NCBI RefSeq assembly: GCF_018854015.1 | Contig: NZ_JAAXYO010000154.1 | Span: 62,001 to 126,000, forward strand | DNA length: 64,000 nucleotides | Origin: Igneacidithiobacillus copahuensis | GTDB taxonomy: Bacteria > Pseudomonadota > Gammaproteobacteria > Acidithiobacillales > Acidithiobacillaceae | Direction: 5' to 3' | In this document: in pieces, positions 8,053 through 19,300 of the stretch | How positions within the stretch are numbered: position 1 is the stretch's first letter | Layout: the number at the start of each line of letters is the position of its first letter | Notes under the pieces: model-generated | Database searches by the model: none | What the model saw: only the letters and a program-made list of their open reading frames with translations | What the model was told of the DNA's origin: nothing | Program-made: the position numbers and the translations under genes

Positions 8053-8565
8053 TCACTTGCTGGGTCGTTGGCATGTCAAGGCGCCGCAGGCGGCAAAGCC
8101 CAGGAGCAGGGCGTTGGCGGTAAAAACCAGGACGCTCCAGTGGGTAATGGGGAGGCCCAGCCAACGCTTGCTGCCGGCCGTTACGCAGGAGCCCTGACCA
8201 CTGAGGCTGGCGGCAAAATCGGACCCCCAAGGTCCCCAGGCGGGGGGCGTTTCCAGAAAACGCACGGCACTACAGCTTTCCACCTGCGGTGCCATGGCAA
8301 CGAGATGCCATTGCCAGGCCCCGGCCGCAGCACCGCCCAGGGCTGCCAGCGCGGCTACGCCGAGGAGAGCAGGGCGCATGCCGCCGCGCCAGAGGATGGC
8401 ACCGGCGGCGCTGGCAATCATCAGTAGGTCGGCAAGGCGCTGATCAATGCACAGGCTGCACGGCGCGATGCCCTGGTCAAACTGGAGCCAGAGGACAATG
8501 CCCAGGGCGGCGCTTCCGCTGAACACGGCAAAGGCGGCGATGCCATCAATCCCGTATTTCCGCAT
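8053..8565 (-). CDS. dsbB: DsbB-family disulfide bond formation protein
   Basis: A 170-residue inner-membrane protein, the usual DsbB length from ATG 8565 (GAGGA eight bases upstream). It has the quinone-linked CxxC pair (APCSLC, residues 36 and 39) after the first membrane helix. A second cysteine pair (VESC and QGSC) lies in the large periplasmic loop, and four hydrophobic segments are visible. DsbB reoxidises DsbA using quinone. On a conjugative element it may support folding of periplasmic transfer proteins rich in cysteine, such as the secreted product at 35.2 kb. No dsbA is in the element part of the window. Confidence 0.85.
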   Translation of the reverse strand: MRKYGIDGIAAFAVFSGSAALGIVLWLQFDQGIAPCSLCIDQRLADLLMIASAAGAILWRGGMRPALLGVAALAALGGAAAGAWQWHLVAMAPQVESCSAVRFLETPPAWGPWGSDFAASLSGQGSCVTAGSKRWLGLPITHWSVLVFTANALLLGFAACGALTCQRPSK

Positions 8566-8719
8566 GTCTTGCTTCCTCACCTTGTCCCCTTCTTTTTGGG
8601 CCGACGTCTGCAAAACCTGCAGCCCGCAGGGTCTGCAGCCAGCAGGGCCGCGGATAGGGGCGTAGCGGCCAGCGATAGAACCACCGTCGCGCTTTTCTCA
8701 TCGCCTGAGCGGGGCTCAT
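8546..8719 (-). CDS. Possible small Arg-rich protein overlapping dsbB start
   Basis: A 57-codon frame from ATG 8719, which overlaps the stop of the 49-residue gene upstream (ATGA), to a stop inside the dsbB start region. The product is very rich in Arg, Trp and Pro and crosses the GC-rich repeat at 8.62-8.66 kb. Coupling is the only support. It may simply be the leader between the two genes. Confidence 0.2.
   Translation of the reverse strand: MSPAQAMRKARRWFYRWPLRPYPRPCWLQTLRAAGFADVGPKRRGQGEEARHAEIRD
8618..8663. repeat. Short GC-rich repeat upstream of dsbB
   Basis: Two imperfect copies of a CCTGCAGCCCGCAGGG-like dyad unit lie between the 49-residue gene and dsbB. They belong to the same family as the 15-18 bp arrays seen elsewhere in the element. 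Confidence 0.55.
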
Positions 8720-8865
8720 TGCCTGCGAAGCCTCCGGATCTGCACGATGATTCTCTCCAGCTTTTGCGCCAAAGACAAAAGCCTGCTTTTCTCTCTGCTG
8801 TAATCAGGGAGCGTATAAGCCATATTTCTCGCATCGCAAATCAGCTTTGCTGGATTCGTATCCAT
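8716..8865 (-). CDS. Small 49-residue helical protein
   Basis: A short gene starting at ATG 8865 with a strong GGAGG seven bases upstream. The product begins MDTNPAKLICDARN and ends in a basic helix (LERIIVQIRRLRRQ). No family recognised; it resembles small DNA- or partner-binding helical proteins. The next frame starts inside its stop codon. Good ribosome binding site, ordinary codon use and tight spacing in the minus-strand run support it. Confidence 0.5.
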   Translation of the reverse strand: MDTNPAKLICDARNMAYTLPDYSREKSRLLSLAQKLERIIVQIRRLRRQ

Positions 8866-8883
8866 GAAAACCTCCGGTTTGCA

Positions 8884-9393
8884 TCAAGTTGTCAACAATA
8901 GATCGAGCAATTCCTGCCCCGAAATGACCTGAACCGTATCCATGTTCCTGATGACGCTTCCTGGTGTCCGTCCGGTATGCACGAAAAAACCGCCTGCAAG
9001 ATCGAATTTGCGCAAATCCTGGGCGAATTGCTCAACGTGAGAACGGGCAATGCCCCCCTTGTACCGTTTGCACTGGATGCCATACCAAAACCCATCCTTG
9101 AAAATGCGCCCGTCGAGACCGCCGTCCCCGGTGTAATGCAGATTCCTGAGCACGGTCCATCCTCTACGCTGGAAAGCGTCGATCACCCATTCCTCGAATA
9201 CCAGGGGGTCGATCTTGCGCAGGTAGGCAATGCGACGCGCAAAAGTCTCTCCGTCAGTCGATCCATGTATGCTTCGCAAGGTATCCAGTCGTTTTGCCGT
9301 GGCATCCTGCCGCCACCGATGGCTTCGCTTGCGACGTGACATGGACCGACTGATCCATGCTCTGGATCTGGCCCAAAAATAGCGCAGATTCAC
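8884..9393 (-). CDS. Mrr-type restriction endonuclease-like protein
   Basis: A 169-residue protein whose C-terminal 110 residues carry the Mrr catalytic-domain pattern: FEEWVIDAFQRRGW, then GDGGLDGRI with the acidic residue, then QCKRYKG giving Q-x-K. The N-terminal 45 residues are very basic. Such domains cleave DNA, often modified DNA. The GTG start overlaps the stop of the glycine-zipper lipoprotein by four bases. A transfer-associated nuclease or a host-DNA or phage defence role are both possible. Confidence 0.75.
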   Translation of the reverse strand: MNLRYFWARSRAWISRSMSRRKRSHRWRQDATAKRLDTLRSIHGSTDGETFARRIAYLRKIDPLVFEEWVIDAFQRRGWTVLRNLHYTGDGGLDGRIFKDGFWYGIQCKRYKGGIARSHVEQFAQDLRKFDLAGGFFVHTGRTPGSVIRNMDTVQVISGQELLDLLLTT

Positions 9394-9728
9394 TGCTGGT
9401 ACTGCGGCGCAGTGGGTACGCAGGTGTACCCAGCCGGACAGACCGTATTGTTGGCCGGTGGCGCGTAGTATCCCGGTTGCGGCTGCGGAGTCTGTGGCTG
9501 GCTGTTCCTTCCCACGCCGTAACCTGCCGCCCCGCCGATTCCGGCACCGATGGCCGCACCAGCCAGCGGCGCTCCGACCTGGTTGCCGATGATGGCCCCG
9601 GCCAGGCCGCCTAACAGTGCCCCGCCCGTAGTGTCCGCCGTGGTGCCGTTGCTGGCGTAAGGATTGTCCGCGCAGCCGGCGAGCGTCAGGCCCAGAATGG
9701 TGATCAGAATTGCTGTTTTTCCTCGCAT
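9390..9728 (-). CDS. Glycine-zipper lipoprotein
   Basis: 112 residues from ATG 9728, with GGAG upstream. A signal peptide ends in a lipobox (TLAGC). A glycine-zipper region rich in GGLAGAIIG and GAAIGAGIGGAAG repeats follows (17 kDa surface antigen/YmgG-like), then a Pro/Gln tail with two cysteines. It should be an outer-membrane or periplasmic lipoprotein. The next gene is coupled to it. It may help assemble the outer-membrane end of the transfer channel, but such lipoproteins are also common housekeeping proteins. Confidence 0.75.
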   Translation of the reverse strand: MRGKTAILITILGLTLAGCADNPYASNGTTADTTGGALLGGLAGAIIGNQVGAPLAGAAIGAGIGGAAGYGVGRNSQPQTPQPQPGYYAPPANNTVCPAGYTCVPTAPQYQQ

Positions 9729-9756
9729 CGGAATCTCCTCAAAAAGCGCTTTCCAT

Positions 9757-9770
9757 CTCTTGGTGCCGCA
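9757..9770 (-). promoter_or_regulatory. Shared leader element (TGCGGCACCA core)
   Basis: On the minus strand CTGCGGCACCAAGAG precedes GCTTTTTGAGGAG and the lipoprotein start at 9728. This is one of a dozen-plus similarly placed copies in the element. Confidence 0.6.
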
Positions 9771-9772
9771 GG

Positions 9773-10133
9773 TCACGCGGGACCTTGGCGTCCACGGTAC
9801 AGATGCCATCCTGTCTTGGTGCGGATCAGACGAATGACGCGGTAATGCCCAGGACTGAGATGGTTGCTTGGGCCGTAGTCCTCGTAAGCGGTGCATTTCC
9901 AGACGCCTTTGTCTGACGTGGGCTTGCAACCTTCGGACACGACCCGTCGCATCATGCGGCGCAACAGCACCTTTGGGTGATCGACGGAATGTCTGGTGAT
10001 GTAGGGATCGAGTGTTCGCCAGTACGCCTTTTCGATGGCCAGCTTCGACGGGCCTTCCTGACTGGTGGAACATCCTGCCAGAGTTGCCAGAACAGCAATT
10101 CCGACACTCCACTGCGCAATGATTTTCTTCACG
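9773..10133 (-). CDS. Lipoprotein, unknown function
   Basis: About 120 residues from a GTG at 10133, six bases after AAGGAG. A signal peptide with lipobox (LATLAGC) leads to a soluble basic domain with two cysteines (SEGCKP, VWKCTAYEDYG) that may form a disulfide. No family recognised. Leader elements precede this gene and the lipoprotein gene after it. With the glycine-zipper protein it may form part of the envelope portion of the transfer system. Confidence 0.6.
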
Positions 10134-10163
10134 GCAATCTCCTTGATGGTGGGCCTCAATCCC

Positions 10164-10177
10164 TTGGTGCCGCAAAG
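10164..10177 (-). promoter_or_regulatory. Shared leader element
   Basis: On the minus strand CTTTGCGGCACCAAGGG lies about 30 bases before the GTG start of the lipoprotein gene at 10133. Confidence 0.6.
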
Positions 10178-10212
10178 TCAGACTTTTTTCTCGCCACGTA
10201 TCGAAGTCACAG

Positions 10213-10268
10213 GACCTGCCGTCCGCAAGACCTGCCGTCCGCAGGACCTGCCGTCCGCAGGACCTGCC
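10213..10268. repeat. 16-bp tandem repeat, 3.5 copies, intergenic
   Basis: Three near-identical copies of GACCTGCCGTCCGCAG (the first ends in A instead of G) and a partial fourth lie between the divergent lipoprotein gene and the giant gene. The same unit occurs in the opposite orientation at 30.29-30.33 kb, also ahead of a very large gene. Confidence 0.9.
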
Positions 10269-10282
10269 CGGACGATCCTTCG

Positions 10283-10316
10283 AAATCTTGCGGCACCAAG
10301 GGTGTAGGGAAGATTT
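10283..10316 (+). promoter_or_regulatory. Shared leader element with stem, before the giant gene
   Basis: The TTGCGGCACCAAGGG core is enclosed by AAATCTT (10283-10289) and AAGATTT (10310-10316), a 7-bp stem. A GACGGAG ribosome binding site then precedes the ATG at 10331. Confidence 0.65.
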
Positions 10317-10330
10317 TGACGGAGTGAGCG

Positions 10331-13300
10331 ATGGCACAGGCTGAACTGGTGTGGAATGACGATGGGTACATGGACCTGCAAATTGATGCGACCCATGCTA
10401 TCAATGGAAGGGATCATGATTACCAGGATCAGGCGGAACAGCTTGCCAGGGATGCGTTTGTGGACTGGTGGGCGCAGCAGGATCAGGAAAGCCGCCGTCT
10501 GCCGCAACGGGTGAGCGTCCCGTTGCATATAGGGGAGCATCGTGCGTTTTTGTACTTTCGCCCCGATGGTTGGGGATCGTTCACGGAACAGGAGAGAAGG
10601 CATGAGTTACGATCTGGAGTTGCAGGATTGGGAGATCGAGATGATCGCCCAGGAGTTGGAATCGCGGATGAGCGGGAATCCCTACAGTCTGGAAGCGATT
10701 CTGAGCCGGGATTCGGTGCAGAACAGTTGTCCGCCGGGGGTGATTCCGGAAGATTGGGCGGAATATCTGGACAACCTCCCCACGATGGAATGGCCGGAAG
10801 CAGAGGAAGGGGAGGAGGAGATGAGCGAGGAAGAGATACAGGACTACCTGAAATCCGAGAGGCCGGGGATCAGTTTGGACTGGGGGGATCGGATAATCAG
10901 GCGGGAAATGACCATTCAGAGTCAGATCGATCTTCTGGACCGGAATCTTCCGGAGAACCCGGAGGAGGACGACTGGCAGCAGGAGCAGGACCGCAGCCAG
11001 ATGCAGATTCTGATGGAACATATGGAAACCAGGAATGGGCTGGACGAGCCGGAGGATCTGGACCTGAACCGGAAGATGTGGTTGCTGGAATACGCGATGT
11101 GGGATCAGGGATTCGACTGGAGCAACGAGACGCTGCTGGCGGAACTGGAGAGCAGGGCCCTGACTTTACAGCAGTCAGCATAAGTCGGTTTCGGGGCATC
11201 GACCTGGCCGGCCTTGGCGATTACTACCGGTCGGTCGATGGCACCGACGGTCGCGGCCAGAAAACCAAGGCCCGCGACAATCTGCAAGCCATCCGCACTC
11301 TCAAGACCTGTATCGTCGAAAACCGTGCGCCGACAGCGGAAGAACAGGCAAAGATCGCCCTGTTCTATGGTTTTGGCGGCCTTCCAAACTGTTTCCGTCG
11401 TCCGGACGGAACCGCTACCGATGGGTGGGAAAGACTCGTCGAGGAAACGGAACGTCTTCTCACTCCGGAAGAATACGCTTCCCTGCGTAAGAGCACACTG
11501 AACGCGCATTACACCTCCGACGTGGTGGTACAGGCCATGTGGAGCGTAGTTGGCGAATTGCTCCAGAAGATCGACGCCCCGAAGAATGTATCCCTGAACT
11601 TTCTGGAACCTAGTGTGGGCGGCGCTGCCTTCCTGTCTTTGAAGCCGGACAGCATCGGCAAGGTGCAGTTCACGGGGATCGAGCTGGACCCCATGACGGC
11701 GGCAGTCGCCAAAGCTTTGCACCCAAACCAGAAAATCATCGAAGCGCCGTTCCAGAAAGTGCCATTGACGGAAAATTTCGACGTGGTGATCGGCAATCCA
11801 CCATTCGGTTCGGAAAAGTTGCTGGACATGGACCGTCCAGACCTGACGCGGATTGCCCCAAACATCCATGGCTACTTTTTTGCCAAGAGCATCGACGCCC
11901 TGAATCCCGGTGGCCTGGCCGTCATGGTGGTTTCCCGTTACCTGCTGGATGCCGACACTCCCAGGCACAGAGAGTTTCGGGCATGGATGCACAAACACGC
12001 GGAATTGCTCAACGCCGTGCGCCTGCCGGACACGGCTTTTGCATCGACCGCTTTCACGGAAGTGGTGACAGATGTCCTGATCCTGCAAAAACGCCATCAA
12101 CCGCTGGATTTCACCTTTGATTCACCAACGCAAAAAGAGGTTCAGGCGTGGGTTTCGGAGAGAAAAAAAGCGTTGAAAGCAGCCGATGTCAAGGTGACAC
12201 CTTCCATGCTGATATATCCCATCCCGGATTACCTGCCCGAATGGATACAGGGAGCCACTCTGGTCGGTCTGTCCGGCGAGACGGAGATTCTGGCTAACGG
12301 CTGGTTTCAGAAATATCCGGACAAGGTTTTGGGCGAATGGTCGCTAGAAGGCACCATGTACACCGACAAAAGCCTGACAGTGAAGTCTGACGGCGAATGG
12401 GAGAAGGTTCTGCCGCATATCCTTGACGTTCTGGAAGCCAAACCATTGGCTATCAAGCGGGAAGAAAAGATCCATGCTTTACCGATGCCGCAGCTTTCCG
12501 TAGAGCAGATGGGACGCTGGACCATGCCGTACAGCATGTTCGTCGTTCCCCCGGAAGTGCGACGCGAAGCCGTGAATGTGTACTATCACAACCGGTTCGT
12601 ATCACCATTTCCGAATGATCGTGTCCCGGCGCTGGAAGACGATCTGGTCAACGGACAGGAATCGGTACTGATCGGTGTACGCCTGTCTGACAAAACGGAT
12701 TGGGAAACGAAAACTGCCAAACCCAGATGGGATCTGATGACTTTTCCGGCAAGCCGTGCGCGAATCTATGTGGCCAAGCTGGAAGCCATGATCGAACTTC
12801 GGGATACGGTTCGTGAACTGAGCGACATGCAATTGCGTGAGACGCAGAAAAATACGCCGGAAATGGTGGCTTTGCGGCGCAAGATGGGAGAACAGTACCA
12901 TCGTTTTCAGAAACGCTTCGGACCGTTGCGTAACGACGCGAACAAGATGCTCATGCGCAATGATCCATCCTGGGCCATGCTGTCCAGTCTGGAAGCAGAG
13001 TTTGAGCCGGAAATCACGGCGGACAAGGCAAAAAAAACGGGCGTACCAAGACGCCCATGGCGGGTTGAGCTGTCGGAAATCTTCCACAAGCGGACGCAAT
13101 TCCCAGCGCAACGGGCGGAGCATGCGGATACCGCTGTCGATGCCCTGTCCATCTGCATGGCGGAAACGGGTACTGTCGATTCTGCACGGCTGCTGGAACT
13201 GACCGGCAAGGATCTGGAAACCATCCGTAGCGAATTGCGCATGGGAACCGCAGATGCGCTGGCTTTCGTCGCGCCCGATGGTCAATGGTACAGTCGCGAC

Positions 13301-16300
13301 CAGTGGCTGACGGGCAATATTGGCAAGAAAATCCAGATGCTGGAAGCCGCCAAAGCACAATCCGATGAACCGCAAATCTGGGATACGGAAATCGCCATTT
13401 TGCGCGATCACCTGCCGCCGCGCATCGACATTACGCAGCGCACCGTGAATCTGGAAGCCTATTGGGTACCGGAAAAAATCATGAGTGATTTCCTGGTCCA
13501 TCTGGGGGCGTCCGATCCGCAGGTGAGACGCAACGAATTCACGCAAAAGATCGAAGTGGAGAAGTTGCGTGGAGACATTGCAAATTGGGAAACGCAGGAT
13601 TATCACCTGCACGACCTGATCCATGCCATCTGCAACCATGACCGGATTCGGGTCATGCGCAAATATCGGGACATGCCGCCAGTGGAAGATCAGGAAGCCA
13701 CTGCCCTGGCCATCGAAAAAGCCGAGAAGATCCAGGGAGAATGGAAAAAATGGATTTTCGCGGATGGGGAACGGGTATCCCTGCTGGAAACCATCTATAA
13801 CGACACGTTCAATGTCACCGTTCCCAGATTGTATGACGGCCAGCATGTTGGCCTTGCCGGTTCCAGTCGGGAAATCGAATTGCGTCCGCACCAGAAAAAT
13901 TTCGTGTGGCGCGCTTTGCAGTCGAAAAGTGTGTATGCAGATCATGTCGTAGGCGCAGGAAAAACCTTTGCAACCATTGCCGCCGTCATGGAGAAGCGGC
14001 GCATGGGGCAGGCGCGCAAGCCTGTCGTCGTCGTGCCGAACCATCTGGTCCGTCAATGGGAAAAGGACTGGTATCGACTGTATCCGGGAGCACGAATTCT
14101 GGTGGCAGGAAAAGCGGATATGGAAGCCAGCAATCGCCAGACTTTTCTTGCCAAAGCCGCATTCAACGATCTGGATGCGGTCATCATGTCTCATTCCTCT
14201 TTCAATCTGGTCCCCATAGATACCCATTTCTATGAGGAGTACATCCAGCAGGAGATGGATGACATCGAGGATTATATCAGGGAAAAGAAATACAGCAAGG
14301 ACGTTTCTGTAAAAGAACTGGAAAAGTCTGTCCGTGCTGCAAAAGACCGGATCGAGCGGTTACATGCAGAATCGGCCAAATCCAGAGATATTGGTTGCCT
14401 GAATTTCGGTGAGATCGGATTCGATCTGATCGTCGTGGATGAAGCACACGAATACAAGAACGTTCCGTACATCAGCGAAATGCGTGGTGTGCGCGGCATG
14501 GGGAATCCGGCAGGTTCCCAAAAAGCCGAAAGCATGATGATCAAGTCTGCCCAGGCGCGACATTTGGGTGCAGGCATCATTTTCCTCTCAGGCACACCCA
14601 TTTCCAATAGCATTGCGGAGATGTATCTCATCCAGAAATACATGAACCCGGAAGCGTTGGAAGAACGTGGAATCCGCAGCTTCGATGCCTGGGTCAGCCT
14701 GTTCGCCAATGTGGAAGAAGAATTTGGCTTTACGCTGACCGGGCAGTACAAGCCCATTCGGTCCCTGGCATCTTTCAACAATTTGCCGGAACTGGTCGGC
14801 ATGTATCGGGAATACACCGATGTCGTTTCCCAGAATGACATCCAGCGCCTGCTGCGAGAGCATCGCAAAAGAGCCATTCCCATGCCTCGTATTCGTGGTG
14901 GAAAGGCCGAAATCGTGGTCTGTCCCATGAGTCCGGCCCAGCGCATGGCCGTGGGTGAGGAAGTCGGCGCTTCCGTGACCGGAGAGCCGGAATTCAGTGA
15001 AGGCAGCATTCTCTACCGGTTGGACAACCTGCCCAAGCGTCCGGGCCCTGGTGAGGACAACATTCTGGTCATCATCAATGATCTGAAAAAGGTCAATCTG
15101 GACATTCGCGCCTTCGATCCGTCCTATGAACCCGAACCGGGCGAGTCAACCGGCAAACTGGATGTGGCAGCCAAAAGAATCCACGAAATCTACTGGCAGT
15201 GGAACGAAGATCGGGGAACCCAACTGGTGTTTCTGGATTTTTCTACGCCCAAGAAACTGCAAAAGAAAGATCAGGATGAAGTCGATCAGAAACTCGCGGC
15301 ATTGCGGGATGCCGATGTCGAAGATGCCAGCGATGAGATTCTGCAAAAAGCGGAATCTGCCATGGAATGGCTGCTAGAGCGGTACACAAAGGACGAGATC
15401 GAGGAGTTCCTCCGGGTCAGTCAGGGAAAATCCGTATTCAGTGCCTACGACGATCTCAAGGCCAAACTGGTGGAGATGGGCATTCCCGCCAATGAGGTAG
15501 CCTTTATCCACGACGCACATAACGATGAGCTGAAAGCCGACCTGTTCGAGGCGGTACGGCATGGGCAGGTGCGCGTCCTGATCGGGTCCACGGCCAAGAT
15601 GGGACCGGGAATGAACGTGCAGGACCGGCTGGTAGCGGAACACCATCTGGATGCGCCCTACAGGCCCACGGACGTGGAACAGCGCATCGGACGCATCATC
15701 CGCCAAGGCAATCAGCTTCTGAAAAAATACGGCAAGCTGGAAGTCGATATTCTCTATTACGTCACGGAAAACAGCACCGACGCAGGTCTTTGGCAAATTC
15801 TGGAGACCAAGAAGAAGTTCATCGACCAGGTGCGGTATTGGGACGGCAGCCGCACGGTATTCGATCCCGATGCGCAGGCCCTCGATCCGGCGGCCATCAA
15901 AGCACAGGCATCCGGTAACGAAGTCCTCCTGCTGGAAGTTCCTTTGCGCACCCAGGTCAAGAAACTGACGGCTTTGCGTAACGGTTTTTATGAGGAAAAG
16001 GCGCGGCAGAAACGCAATCTGGAGCACATGTACTCGTCTCGGCAATGGTTTATTGACAACGAAGCCGGCATTGCCGATTTTCAGAACAGTCTGGAATCCC
16101 TCTACAGGATTTTCAAAAATGCTCCGGAAATAAAAGAGGACAAGCAGGATGGATTCATCCCGTTTGGTATCAACGGGAGACTACTCAACGTACGTGAGTT
16201 CCGCGAAGAGCTTATGAGGGCCGTTCAAAAAGTCGAAAGATCCAGTAGCGCCATAACTCGTGTCGGGTTTGTGAACGGCTTGCAGGTCGATCTGTATCAG

Positions 16301-19300
16301 CGGTATGTGGGTGGCGATGTCCAGTTCATCATCACGAAGGATGAACACGGTGACAAACTACGTGTTGAATCGACCGCGTTCGATCCCAATGGCGCACATG
16401 TCAATTACGTGCAGAGATTCCAGAATGCCATAGAAAAGAATCTGGATTATGCAGCAAAAAAACGGGCCGAACAGAAAGAACTGGATGATCGTATTCCAAA
16501 AATCGTCGAATCGCTGGAACAGTCGTTTGAACGGGAAGAAGAATTGGACATTGCCATGGAGCGCCATGCGCTGGCCGAGCGTCTTTTGCGGATGCGGATT
16601 CGCAATTTCGACGATCTGGAAAACCGCCTGGCGAGCTTTTACCTGAAGGAAATGACGCCTGCACAAAAGATCGTTTCTCCGGGTGATACGCCTCCTGCCG
16701 ATGGTGGCGCTTCAGTGGTGGTTCCTGCTGGAGAGCATGCGCAATACACACCAGAACAGGTCAAAGAGGCAGAAAAAAAGGCCAGGGCGTTCATCCGGAA
16801 ATTCCATGAAATGTTCGCCAGGCCCCCGTTGACTCACGAGATCATCGAGATTCTTCAGAAAACTGGCATGAGCAAAGCCAAAGTGGACGCATTGGTGGAA
16901 TCCGTTGGTCTGGCATCCAATACCGAAGTGCAGCCGGCACAACAGGAAGAAGATCTGGGAGAAGAAACCGATTTGCAACCAGACGATGTGATCCCCGCAG
17001 AACGATCCGCATCCGGTGAGCAGGAAAACATCGGGGCCCCGAATGTCTTGCCCGATGATGCTTTACCAATTGCCACGGAGCAGCCGGTTGCCCCGGAACA
17101 GCCGGTTGTCATCCGTGATGTCGTCGCTCAACCTTCCGGTGCCATGCTGGACATGCTGGACACGGCAGATGGTGTACCGCTACCGGGTTTGGAAGGTTTG
17201 CCGAATGCGGTTTCCCAAGGTCGTCGTAATCGCGTTTCGACGCCAGTCAACCAGGCCAGCCTGTTCGACGATCTTTTTGCAGAACCAGTGGCGACTTCGG
17301 AGCAGCCTGATGCCCAGGCGCAGCCTGCCGTCCAGGAGCATCCTGATGCCCAGGTGCAACAGGAAACGCCGAATCCGTCCTCTGTAATGGAGCAGCCGAC
17401 CGCCACGGTGCAGAAAGATGAATCCAAAGACCTGAAAGATGCCATCGTGGACACTCTGGCGGCTAAAGATTTCCGTCCGGAAGCCCTTCGTGACCGGATC
17501 ATCGTGCAGGCGGTTGGCGATGAGCGTTCTCCAGCCGGTTCCAGACCGGTTGCCCCGGCACAACCGGATGCCTCAGCGCAACCGGCTGCCCAGGAAAATC
17601 CGGATGTCGTGCGTTTCGACCCGTCTGCAACCGTTCCCATCCCCGCGCCTGCCGTGGAATACGGCCAGTTGCCCGATGGTATGCGGGGAAAGATCGCGGA
17701 AAACGACTGGCCGCTACTTTCTCCTGCGGTGCAAAGGATGGCCTTGCAGTTCTTTCTGGAAATGAAACAGGACTGGCCGGATGTCTGGGTGGATGAGGCA
17801 AGAATCGCCATGGACAGGAGAAATGATGCCTGGCGTCTTGATTTCAGATTCATGAACAAGGAAGCCACCGATGCTCATGCCATCAACATGGAGCCGGGAG
17901 TGCAGGTTTTCATCGCGGGGATCGTCGATGACCATAAGAATCCGGGTGCAGCGCGCATCATAAGCGGCAGGGCAACGGTTTCCCCACAAGATCATGCGAT
18001 GGAAATCCACTTTGCCGAATGGGTGCAAAAACAGGAGGGACGCGGTTGGGAGTCCGTCACCAAATGGGGGGATCGTGACAAACGGTTTGGATACGAGCAA
18101 TGGCGTGCTCCGGGGACATTCGATCCTGTGGAAAGCCTTGCCGATCTCGGTAAGCGTTGGATTGACGAGGCCAGTGGTCGCGTGGTTCGTCTACTGGTCG
18201 AGGTAGACACATCCAGAAACACGGAAAGACAACAGATGGAACTGTTTGCCCATCTGGATGCTCTGCGCCGTGATCACCCTGGAGTGCTGTTCCATGCAGT
18301 CGTGCGCAACGGGACGGACAAGGTGATTGCCACGACGGAAAATGAACTGGATCGTCTGAATGCCCTGGCCGGCAAGATCGCTCCCCATGTCGATCACGTG
18401 CGACAAAGCAACGAAACGCTATACTCGGACACGTTGGACAAAGAGGTCATCCATGCCGATGCGGTATTTTTTGCCGGCCTTCGTCGGGAACATTCTTACG
18501 GCGCAACGGGCAAGCATTACACGAAACTGGACCGGATCGCTCAAAACAAACCGACATGGCTGTTTCTGGAAAATTCCATAGGCCGCTCAAACAAGGAACT
18601 GGACGGCGAGTTTCTGGAGCGAATCCAGCTTGCCCAAGCCGTATCGAACCTGCCGGGCGCAGCCTTGCAGGCGGCAGTCACGCCGGCGGAAGCCACGACG
18701 GCGGCAAGGCCGGCGGAAGCCACGACGGCGGCAGCCTTGCAGGCGGCAGCCTTGCAGGAATCAGATCAGACGCCAGGCGCTGGCCAGTTGCAGGATGTGG
18801 GGAATGCTTTCGGGAAACCGGATGACCTGATTCCTCCGGATGTGCTGCAAGAAAAGATTCCTGAAGCTCTGCGGGATCTGGTCCGGAATGACATTGCCGT
18901 GTTGCACACGGTGTTTCCTGATGTGACTTACCGAAACGTGAATGTGCGGAATCGCCCGTCTGTCGATCAACGTGTGCAGGTTGAGTTGTCCAACGCGCAA
19001 AATGAAGCCATTGAACTCAATTATGCGCTGCGGCCCAATGATGGCGGTCCAGACGAGATCGTTTCCAGAACCATCACGCTGAACGACATTGTTGCCTATC
19101 GCCGGAATGATCGGCTGTACGAGTGGGTAGCGCGTCTGGATGCCGTGGGGATGGGTGATCGCCTGGATCGCGCCAATGCTCTGAGTGAACCTCACTCCAC
19201 GGTCAATGGTGTCTCCACCGTGATCCTTTCCGCAATTTTGGGCAGGCAGGAACTGGATACCTTGCGCCGTCTGCGTGGCCTGAAACCCATGAACATTCTG

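Noticed and set aside
12602..14227. A 541-codon minus-strand frame
   Set aside because: It is antisense to the methylase/helicase part of the giant gene, whose motifs are clear. His/Phe/Arg-rich product typical of a mirror frame.
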